From Pseudovibrio ascidiaceicola (GTDB taxonomy: Bacteria; Pseudomonadota; Alphaproteobacteria; Rhizobiales; Stappiaceae), in NCBI RefSeq assembly GCF_900114245.1, contig NZ_FOSK01000006.1:248001-312000 (forward strand): 64,000 nucleotides of DNA. Direction: 5' to 3'. The position numbers and the translations under genes were made by a program. Of this stretch, positions 7,692 through 13,821 are shown piece after piece. How positions within the stretch are numbered: the first letter of the stretch is position 1; each line of letters begins with the position of its first letter. The notes under the pieces were generated by a model. The model was not told where the DNA came from and made no database searches. It worked only from the letters and a program-made list of their open reading frames with translations.

Positions 7692-7785
7692 CAGCCCTCA
7701 GTGGGTGTCCTGTTGGTCTGCGGAGCTGTCATTCTTCCGCAGGCCAGTGCTTTGCTGTGTGGGGGCTATTTGTGGGTGGGGATGA
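7692..7785. repeat. Direct repeat, right copy
   Basis: Partner of 6778-6873. It spans the last six codons and stop of the phosphatase gene and the hairpin at about 7713-7743 beyond it, so this is probably the original copy and the left one the duplicate. Confidence 0.8.
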
Positions 7786-8536
7786 AGTCGAAGAGTTCCC
7801 AGCCGTCGGTGGTGGCGGTGATGTACTTCATGTCCTGGCCTTCCAGCACCGCACAGGTGAGCCGGCCTGAGGCGTAGGCTTCTGTGTCTACACCGAGCCG
7901 GTTGGGGTGGCGGTCAATACGCTCTGTGGGGGTGTGGCCGTGGACGACGAAGACGCCGAAGTCCTCTTGCGAATTGAGGAAAGGACCGCGGATCCACATG
8001 AGTTCTTCTGCGCGTTGTTCTTCCAGCGGAACGTCTGGGCGAATACCGGCGTGGACGAACAGGTAATCTCCGCATTGGTAGTGGAGGGGCAGGGATTCGA
8101 AGAAGGTTTCGTGCAGCTTGGAAAGGTTTTCCTTAAAGATGGTCTGCACGCTTTCAGCGCCTGCCGAGCCCATAAGATCATGAATGGAGAGGCCGTAGGA
8201 GAGCAGGGTTTCGGTGCCGCCCAGATCCTCCCAGTGATAGAGCGTGCCCGCATCCTCCAAAAACTCCAGCAGTGAGGCTTCGTGATTGCCTTTCAGGCAG
8301 ATCTGGCGCGGGGTGCGGTGGTGGTGATCGACAAGGAAATCAATGACGCCCTGACTGTCCGGGCCGCGATCGATGTAATCTCCGAGGAAGACTGAGATCG
8401 GGTCGGTCACCGGGCGTTTTTTCAGGTCGCTCTCAATAGCATTGCCCATGATCTTCAGCAGGTCCAGCCTGCCGTGGATGTCTCCCGTTGCATAAATGCG
8501 GGTCCCTTCCGGAAGAGTTGGATGGGTGTTTTGCAT
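7766..8536 (-). CDS. PPP-family serine/threonine phosphatase-type metallophosphoesterase
   Basis: A 256-residue soluble protein with all PPP signature motifs in order: GDIHG near residue 19, GDYIDRG at about 54-60, GNHE at about 84-87, then a VHAG and a later VHGHT that supply the remaining metal ligands. These bind the two metal ions that hydrolyse phosphomonoesters; bacterial relatives such as PrpA/PrpB and ApaH-like enzymes dephosphorylate proteins or Ap4A, and the sequence alone does not decide between these. ATG 8536 has GGGACGACC upstream; the longer frame from a GTG at 8575 lacks a clear site. It is a single-gene unit, divergent from the nitroreductase gene. Confidence 0.88.
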   Translation of the reverse strand: MQNTHPTLPEGTRIYATGDIHGRLDLLKIMGNAIESDLKKRPVTDPISVFLGDYIDRGPDSQGVIDFLVDHHHRTPRQICLKGNHEASLLEFLEDAGTLYHWEDLGGTETLLSYGLSIHDLMGSAGAESVQTIFKENLSKLHETFFESLPLHYQCGDYLFVHAGIRPDVPLEEQRAEELMWIRGPFLNSQEDFGVFVVHGHTPTERIDRHPNRLGVDTEAYASGRLTCAVLEGQDMKYITATTDGWELFDFIPTHK

Positions 8537-8694
8537 GGTCGTCCCGTTCCAAATGCTGGTCTGTGTCGCGGTCACTGGTGGTCCAATCTACTTTAAGAAA
8601 ACGAATGAGGAGCAAACCCACAGCCTCAATTTGTTGGCTTTGAGGCTGTGGGAAAGGCTCTGATTGATGGGTGGTTGGAACTGGTTTGATAAAA

Positions 8695-8711
8695 ATAGTT
8701 CGATATCGCAC
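8695..8711. promoter_or_regulatory. Operator-like repeat 1 upstream of the nitroreductase gene
   Basis: The 17-mer ATAGTTCGATATCGCAC recurs exactly at 8737-8753. Its core CGATATCG is self-complementary, as expected for a dimeric regulator, and the gene for a MarR-type regulator is the second gene of the operon. Confidence 0.65.
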
Positions 8712-8736
8712 TTGTTTTGTGTGTGGTGGTGTGTTT

Positions 8737-8753
8737 ATAGTTCGATATCGCAC
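8737..8753. promoter_or_regulatory. Operator-like repeat 2
   Basis: Identical to 8695-8711, 42 bp further on, which is four helical turns, so two dimers would bind the same face. It ends 17 bp before the ATG, so occupation would also cover the start region. Confidence 0.65.
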
Positions 8754-8769
8754 TAAATGGAGTTGAACG

Positions 8770-9876
8770 ATGAAACTTTCCAGACGCAAGATGATTGGCC
8801 TAATGGGTGGTGGTGTGGTTGTGGCAGCGACTGCCTCAGCTGGTGGATTTCTGGCGACACGTCGTCCAACACGGGCGTTGGCTCCCTGGGACACTGCTGG
8901 CGCTTACACTGAGCCGCGGATGAAGGCGCTGTCCTATGCATTGCTTGCGCCGAACCCTCACAATCGTCAGCCTTGGGTGGCTGAATTGCGTGGGAGCAAC
9001 ATGCTGGCCATTTACCGCGACAAGAGATTGAACCTGCCAGAGACTGATCCGTTTGACCGCCAGTTGACCGTTGGCATGGGGTGTTTTCTGGAATTGTTGC
9101 GCATGGCTGCGGCAGAAGATGGGTACGATTTGCAGACGGAGCTGTTTCCGCTTGGTGAAGACGGGCCCGTTGCGACGGCCTACTTCGCGAAGGGGGGCAC
9201 GCCTGATCCGCTGTTTGCGCATGTTTTTGAGCGGCACACCAACCGGCAGGCTTATAAGGATGTGTCTGTTTCAGCAGAGGCGGAAGCGGTTTTGGCTGAC
9301 TATGCCACGATCAAAAGCGATAAGGCTGAGGTGGCAGCTCTGCGGAAGCTGACATGGGAAGCCATGGATGTTGAGCTGACAACGCAGCATGTGATGATGG
9401 AAAGCGTTGATTTGATGCGGTTTGGTAAAGCCGAGATTGAGGCGAACCCGGATGGTATTGCACTGAGTGGTCCGTTTTTGGAAAGCCTGATGCTCGCTGG
9501 GATGTTGAGCCGCGAAGATCAGGCGGATCAGACCAGCTCAAGCTTCAAGCAGGGGCGGGATATGATCCGGGATGCGATGAATGCGACGCAGGCGTATGCG
9601 GTGGTCACCAGCCCGGGCAATTCGCGGGTTGATCAGATTAAAGCAGGGTATGAATGGATCAGGTTGCAGCTTGCGGCAACTGGATTGGGCCTTTCCATGC
9701 AGCCGGTGAGTCAGGCGCTGCAGGAGTTTCCTGAAATGGCAGAGCATTATTCTGCGGTGCACGAAATGCTGGCTGGCCCGGGTGAGACTGTTCAAATGCT
9801 TGCACGATTGGGGTATGGTCCCAAAATTGATCCCAGCCCACGCTGGCCTTTGGAAACACGAGTGGCGAATGTCTGA
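8770..9876 (+). CDS. Tat-exported Acg-family nitroreductase-like flavoprotein
   Basis: A 368-residue protein. The N-terminus MKLSRRKMIGLMGGGVVV with SRRKMIG is a twin-arginine signal peptide ending near residue 30, so the folded FMN protein would be exported to the periplasm. The mature part begins with ALSYALLAPNPHNRQPW, the FMN-phosphate-binding helix of nitroreductase-fold enzymes, in the two-lobe Acg arrangement (a fused pseudo-dimer). Later ERHTNRQAYKD is another Acg-family landmark. Substrate unknown; a role in reducing quinones or nitro compounds is inference. GGAG precedes the ATG by eight bases. The gene overlaps the downstream marR gene by 8 bp and has two identical operator-like repeats upstream, indicating self-contained regulation. 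Confidence 0.85.
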   Translation: MKLSRRKMIGLMGGGVVVAATASAGGFLATRRPTRALAPWDTAGAYTEPRMKALSYALLAPNPHNRQPWVAELRGSNMLAIYRDKRLNLPETDPFDRQLTVGMGCFLELLRMAAAEDGYDLQTELFPLGEDGPVATAYFAKGGTPDPLFAHVFERHTNRQAYKDVSVSAEAEAVLADYATIKSDKAEVAALRKLTWEAMDVELTTQHVMMESVDLMRFGKAEIEANPDGIALSGPFLESLMLAGMLSREDQADQTSSSFKQGRDMIRDAMNATQAYAVVTSPGNSRVDQIKAGYEWIRLQLAATGLGLSMQPVSQALQEFPEMAEHYSAVHEMLAGPGETVQMLARLGYGPKIDPSPRWPLETRVANV

Positions 9877-10336
9877 CGATACCCTGTCCCGCGATCTGAC
9901 ACCTTTTTTTTCCATGTTCGTTGAGGCAGGGATTATAAACCAGATTGGCTCCGCGTTTTTGGAAGCGCGGCTGCCAAAGGGTCTTTTGGTTTCGCATTTT
10001 GGGGTGACCAGCCATTTGAGCCGTGGGTTTGATGGCGCCACTCCGCTGGAGCTTGCCCGGTCGTTTCAAGTTGCGAAAACAACCATGACGCATACGCTGG
10101 GCGGGTTGGAAAAGCACGGTTTTGTGGAACTGCGCCCCAACCCGGATGACGGGCGCTCCAAGCGGGTGTGGTTGACACCGCAGGGGCGGCAGTTTCGTGA
10201 TGATGCTGTGCAGCAGCTGGAGCCACTGTTTCAAAAGCTGGCTGAGCGGTTTCCACCTGAGCAGGTCTCTGTGCTGTTGCCGGGCATCAGTGAGTTTCGT
10301 GCTGTGATTGATCAGCTGCGGGATGAGGAGAAGTAG
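9869..10336 (+). CDS. MarR-family transcriptional regulator
   Basis: A 155-residue winged-helix protein. The recognition region is ATPLELARSFQVAKTTMTHT at about residues 58-77, then LGGLEKHGFVELRPNPDDGR, the beta wing with the conserved DDGR and KRVWLTPQG. MarR proteins are dimers that release DNA upon binding phenolics or oxidation. The ATG at 9869 overlaps the end of the nitroreductase gene by 8 bp, showing translational coupling; a longer frame from 9782 lies inside that gene. It most likely represses the operon through the two 17-bp repeats at 8695 and 8737. Confidence 0.9.
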   Translation: MSDDTLSRDLTPFFSMFVEAGIINQIGSAFLEARLPKGLLVSHFGVTSHLSRGFDGATPLELARSFQVAKTTMTHTLGGLEKHGFVELRPNPDDGRSKRVWLTPQGRQFRDDAVQQLEPLFQKLAERFPPEQVSVLLPGISEFRAVIDQLRDEEK

Positions 10337-10365
10337 CAGCCGATGTTGCTCCGGTTAGCAGCAAT

Positions 10366-10411
10366 AAAGCAGTTCGCATTTAGGTTGAAACATCTGAACT
10401 GCTTTAGCCTT
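10366..10411. terminator. Bidirectional terminator between marR and DUF2938 gene
   Basis: Perfect 10-bp arms AAAGCAGTTC (10366-10375) and GAACTGCTTT (10396-10405) around a 20-nt loop. It lies between two convergent genes. Confidence 0.7.
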
Positions 10412-10426
10412 TGTTTTTGCTTATCT

Positions 10427-10951
10427 TTATCCGAAAATCGGTTCCCACTTTTCGGCGATACGCTGTAGGCTGAGGCATAGTCCGGTGAGGTAAAGGCCTA
10501 TGCCGAATGAAAGGTGGGCGATAAGACTTCTCGTTCTTGCGATTGCTGGCGCTGGCGTTTTGGAGGCAGCAATTCCAAAACCGAACGCTGGTTGCATGAA
10601 GAAGAAGGGGAAGCCCACTGAAAGCAGGCCGATTATGAGGGGCATCAGGATGGTTGGGTTTTGCAGCCAGGTGGGCCCGGTCACAGCCAGCAAAAAGAAC
10701 GCAAATACAGCGCCGATGACGTAATGGGCGATCCATCCGGTGGAGCGTTCAAACGGCTGCGGAGAGCTCTGCATGATGTTTTGGTGCTGGAACTGCCCGC
10801 GCAGCATGCTCAGCAACCAACGACCCACCAACCGGTAATCCAGAGATGGGATCGCGAAAAAACGCAGGCGCACCCAGGCGACCAGATCCATGAAAATTGT
10901 TGCGCCAATGCCAAGCAGTATAGCATTGATCAGAAGACTTGTTGTGTGCAT
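10427..10951 (-). CDS. DUF2938-like small membrane protein
   Basis: A 174-residue membrane protein with four or five hydrophobic helices: about 5-25 (SLLINAILLGIGATIFMDLV), 68-90, 95-120 (MPLIIGLLSVGFPFFF) and 140-160. The motif FMDLVAWVRLR in the first helix and GWIAHYVIGAVFA fit the DUF2938 family, which has no known function. ATG 10951 has AGGAAAGG upstream, so the additional 23 residues of the longer frame are not used. Convergent with the marR gene and not in an operon. Confidence 0.78.
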   Translation of the reverse strand: MHTTSLLINAILLGIGATIFMDLVAWVRLRFFAIPSLDYRLVGRWLLSMLRGQFQHQNIMQSSPQPFERSTGWIAHYVIGAVFAFFLLAVTGPTWLQNPTILMPLIIGLLSVGFPFFFMQPAFGFGIAASKTPAPAIARTRSLIAHLSFGIGLYLTGLCLSLQRIAEKWEPIFG

Positions 10952-11085
10952 GACTTTGCCTTTCCTGATAAGGAGTTGGCGGCAAAGTGCCACTTCAAGT
11001 CGACTTGAGGTCAAGGGCATTCTCTAAATTTTAATGGATAATTTCTCTCAGGTTAATCGTGCTCGTTATCTTGCCTTTGGGTTGT

Positions 11086-11682
11086 CTAGGCTTGTTGCTT
11101 GGCCGTGTTGGCTAACAGCAGCTCTGTGGCGGCTTTGACATGCTGTTCTATCTGCTGATCAGAAGGGCGGGGCATTCCCATCAAAACGCAGTCTCTGAAG
11201 CCAAGCAGCATTGACGTCCAGAGCCGGACGGCTGTGTCTGGTTCAGCCAGACCCAACCTGTCGGTAAAGAACACGGCGAGGGGTGTATCGGTTTCATTGG
11301 GGCCGACCGAGAAGAAGGTGCTTGTTATTTCTGGTGCTTTTGCGCTCTCGGCCACCAGCAAGCGGAATGTGCTCAGGTGATTGCTGGATAAGTGCGCATG
11401 GATGAAGCTTACACCAAAACCTTCCAGAGCATCCTTTGTGTCAGGCTTTTTTAGATGATCGAAGAAGTTGTCTTCTGAATCGGATCCCATGTGCATCAAG
11501 GTTGCTTGAAACAGGTCGATTTTGGAGGAGAAGTAACGGTAAACCGTTTGCTTTGTGACCTGAGCCTGATCAGCGATCTTGTCCATGCTGGCCAGTATAT
11601 AGCCCTCTGAGAGAAACACGTGTTGTGCTGCTTCCAGAATCGCACGGCGCTTCTTCTCTTTGTTTTGCTCGATCTTCCCCAT
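11086..11682 (-). CDS. TetR-family transcriptional regulator
   Basis: A 198-residue protein with the N-terminal TetR DNA-binding domain: RRAILEAAQHVFLSEGY, then SMDKIADQAQVTKQTVYRYF (about residues 33-52), followed by SSKIDLF. The C-terminal ligand domain is typical of the AefR-like C-terminal group (SNHLSTFRLLVAESAKAPEI). It is transcribed away from an EamA exporter gene, and the ~106-bp intergenic region carries two palindromes that share the half-site ATCATAC, so it very likely represses both itself and the exporter/TrmO-like operon. Confidence 0.92.
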   Translation of the reverse strand: MGKIEQNKEKKRRAILEAAQHVFLSEGYILASMDKIADQAQVTKQTVYRYFSSKIDLFQATLMHMGSDSEDNFFDHLKKPDTKDALEGFGVSFIHAHLSSNHLSTFRLLVAESAKAPEITSTFFSVGPNETDTPLAVFFTDRLGLAEPDTAVRLWTSMLLGFRDCVLMGMPRPSDQQIEQHVKAATELLLANTAKQQA

Positions 11683-11695
11683 ACTTTGCCCTTTG

Positions 11696-11729
11696 CAACA
11701 AAATCATACCAATCAGTATGATTTTGTTG
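11696..11729. promoter_or_regulatory. TetR operator candidate 1
   Basis: Perfect 14-bp inverted repeat: CAACAAAATCATAC, 6-bp spacer, GTATGATTTTGTTG. The right arm overlaps a TTGACA (11727-11732) that is a plausible -35 box for the exporter gene. Confidence 0.8.
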
Positions 11730-11750
11730 ACATTCGTGTGTATCTGAATA

Positions 11751-11772
11751 AATCATACTGAGCGGTATGATT
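11751..11772. promoter_or_regulatory. TetR operator candidate 2
   Basis: AATCATAC, 6-bp spacer, GTATGATT: same half-site as operator 1, centres about 49 bp apart. It lies just upstream of the exporter gene's Shine-Dalgarno, over the likely -10/transcription start. Confidence 0.8.
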
Positions 11773-11788
11773 ATTGAAGGTATACATC

Positions 11789-12676
11789 ATGTCTTATCTA
11801 ACAGGGTACACGTTAGACCAGAAAAATCTGAGAGTATCCGGAATTCTTATCACCCTGCTGGGTGCTGTGCTGATGAGCTTTGACCCGATCTTCATCCGGT
11901 ATTCGGGTGTAAGCGGGTTTGATACAGCATTCTTATTCGGGCTTTTTACAGCTATCTCAATGCCATTCTTTATCCAGATGCGGGATGAGCGCGGGGTGAT
12001 TGGGGCGTTGCGGGCGAGCGGATGGCCAGTCTTGTTTTCCGGCTTGTTGATGTTGGGGAGTGCTTCTTCGCTGGTGCTGAGTATCAAGCTGACATCGGTC
12101 GCCAACACTTTTGTTATCCTCAGTATCTCACCAGCATTAGCTGCTGCGTTCAGCTGGCTTTTTCTTGGGGAGGTGACGAAACGCGCAACGTGGATTTCTA
12201 TCATTTCGATAATGATTGGAATTGCGATTGTTGTCTCCGGTTCGTTTGGGTCCGGAACTCTTATGGGGGATGTACTGGCAGGGCTAGCGGTGACGTGTTT
12301 GTCTCTCAATCAAACACTCTTGCGCAAGTATCAAGGTGTCAGCCGCATGGCGAGCGTTGGTGTTGGTGGCTTCCTGTTGGCGGTGGCTATGTTTTTTCTC
12401 GCTGCGCCGTCCACTTACAGCCTGAACACATGGGTCATTATGGGCTTGATGGGATTGTTTACCGCTCCATTTGGTCGTGTCCTTTCTCAAGTTGCGACGC
12501 GCTATATCACAGCGCCAGAGGTTGGCATGTTGCTGATGATAGAGACGGTGCTGGCCCCTCTTTTTGCCTTCGGTTTTTTTGGTGAGATACCGCACCAGGA
12601 AAGCTTCATCGGTGGCACGATTATCGTCGTGACGATCCTTATTTACGCAGTGATTTCCGGCAGGGAAGAAGCTTAA
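11789..12676 (+). CDS. EamA/DMT-superfamily transporter
   Basis: A 295-residue inner membrane protein with ten hydrophobic helices in two EamA repeats. The first repeat begins SGILITLLGAVLMSFDPIFI and ends with the helix pair around FVILSISPALAAAFSWLFLGE, where P and E residues are typical of repeat ends; the second repeat ends with IETVLAPLFAFGFFGEIP. Such proteins export metabolites or drugs; the substrate cannot be read from the sequence. ATG 11789 has GAAGG nine bases upstream; the TTG at 11774 does not. It is followed after 10 bp by a TrmO-like gene, and is controlled by the divergent TetR gene through the two operators. Confidence 0.9.
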   Translation: MSYLTGYTLDQKNLRVSGILITLLGAVLMSFDPIFIRYSGVSGFDTAFLFGLFTAISMPFFIQMRDERGVIGALRASGWPVLFSGLLMLGSASSLVLSIKLTSVANTFVILSISPALAAAFSWLFLGEVTKRATWISIISIMIGIAIVVSGSFGSGTLMGDVLAGLAVTCLSLNQTLLRKYQGVSRMASVGVGGFLLAVAMFFLAAPSTYSLNTWVIMGLMGLFTAPFGRVLSQVATRYITAPEVGMLLMIETVLAPLFAFGFFGEIPHQESFIGGTIIVVTILIYAVISGREEA

Positions 12677-12686
12677 GGAGTATAGT

Positions 12687-13103
12687 ATGACTGGAGAACT
12701 TATCTATATCGGGCATATTGAAACCCCGTATTTTGATGTTGAGGATTGCCCGAACAACATTCAGCCTGAAGGGCCAGAATGCAAAGTCATCCTGAAACAT
12801 GATTATTGGGCAGGATTAAAGGGCCTTCAGCCGGGGCAGGCGATTATGTTGCTGTACTGGTTTGAAAATACGCAAAGATCTCTCATCCAGCAGAAAGGGT
12901 GCAGCCACTCAACTGATGACCTTATTGGGAGTTTCGCGCTTCGCTCACCTCATCGGCCCAACCCCATTGCAGTCTCTCAATTGCCAATTCTAAGTATCGG
13001 AGATGGTGTGATTACTGTTCGGGGTCTTGATTGCCTGAATGAGACCAAACTGCTTGATATTAAACCTGCAATTTTGCATGAAGCCGTGAGACCAAAGCCT
13101 TAG
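12687..13103 (+). CDS. TrmO/TsaA-like SAM-dependent methyltransferase, short form
   Basis: A 138-residue protein made of only the TsaA-like beta-barrel domain (UPF0066, COG1720). The signature GSFALRSPHRPNPIAVS at about residues 86-102 is the SAM- and tRNA-binding motif, and LDCLNETKLLDIKPAI follows as in TrmO. In E. coli, TrmO (YaeB) is about 235 residues and adds the N6-methyl group of m6t6A at tRNA position 37; the C-terminal domain is absent here, as in short archaeal-type relatives. AAGGAG precedes the ATG. Its place in a TetR-regulated operon with a drug/metabolite exporter is unusual for a tRNA modification enzyme and raises the possibility of a small-molecule substrate. Confidence 0.82.
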   Translation: MTGELIYIGHIETPYFDVEDCPNNIQPEGPECKVILKHDYWAGLKGLQPGQAIMLLYWFENTQRSLIQQKGCSHSTDDLIGSFALRSPHRPNPIAVSQLPILSIGDGVITVRGLDCLNETKLLDIKPAILHEAVRPKP

Positions 13104-13140
13104 GAAGACCTTTTGCTTTAGGTTTACGCATGACTGCTGG

Positions 13141-13180
13141 GCAACGTGTGAGGAGAGCATCCATACACGTTGCTTCTTTT
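13141..13180 (+). terminator. Terminator after the TrmO-like gene
   Basis: GCAACGTGT (13141-13149) pairs with ACACGTTGC (13165-13173), followed by TTCTTTT. Confirms the exporter/TrmO-like operon as a two-gene unit. Confidence 0.65.
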
Positions 13181-13349
13181 CAGCACCTTTTATTGAGTTT
13201 GGGTTATTTTATTTCAATGATTAGAATTGTAGAGAAATAAAATATCAACTTAGCGGTGTGGTTGTGCTCTTCGATACACTTGTGCATCAACTGCTTCTCT
13301 AGGCTTGTCCTGTTCGCTTTTGCTTCATGCAGTTGTTTGGGAGAGCATT

Positions 13350-13799
13350 TTGGAGCGATGTCAGGAAACGGAATTACAAGACCTATTTGATGGTTTGGCG
13401 GCGGAGCTTCAATTGCCTGCTCTGGCGCCGAACGGAGCTGGGCAAGTTGCCCTTCACTCTGATGAACATCATCTTACGACAATGATTTGGGCGCGGTTTC
13501 AGGAACGGCGCTATGAGGTTCAGTTGGAAGCTGATGTGTTTCCAGAAAATGATCTGGAATTGCCTCAACTGAAAACCCTGTTGGCTCGTGTGGGCCAACT
13601 GACGTCCTGTGGCCTGATACTCGATGCCCGGCAGCGCTATGCTGTGCGGCAACACCTCCTTTTGCAAATGACTGATCCGGTTGAACACCTGATGGAGGCT
13701 TTGAAGAGCTTTATTGGTGAGGCTTTGCAGCTGCGCCATTCGCTGGTCAACGCCGGAGACGCAGAAAGCCAGTGGTCCTCAGAGCATATTTTGGTCTGA
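13350..13799 (+). CDS. CesT-like type III secretion chaperone candidate
   Basis: A small acidic protein, 149 residues from a TTG at 13350. No ATG is in frame upstream; this TTG has GGGAGAG four bases before it, while a TTG at 13305 has none. The pattern LQDLFDGLAAELQLPALAPN, then GQVALHSDEHHLTTMIW and two more strand segments, and a C-terminal helix, follows the alpha-beta-beta-beta-alpha-beta-beta-alpha order of class I (CesT/SycE) chaperones, which bind the N-terminus of a single effector encoded next door. Size, acidity and the position 22 bp upstream of a large Ser/Thr/Gln-rich-N-terminus protein support this. The fold match is by eye only, and an unrelated small cytosolic protein is possible. 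Confidence 0.5.
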   Translation: MERCQETELQDLFDGLAAELQLPALAPNGAGQVALHSDEHHLTTMIWARFQERRYEVQLEADVFPENDLELPQLKTLLARVGQLTSCGLILDARQRYAVRQHLLLQMTDPVEHLMEALKSFIGEALQLRHSLVNAGDAESQWSSEHILV

Positions 13800-13821
13800 G
13801 TGGTTTGGGAGGGACGCCACT

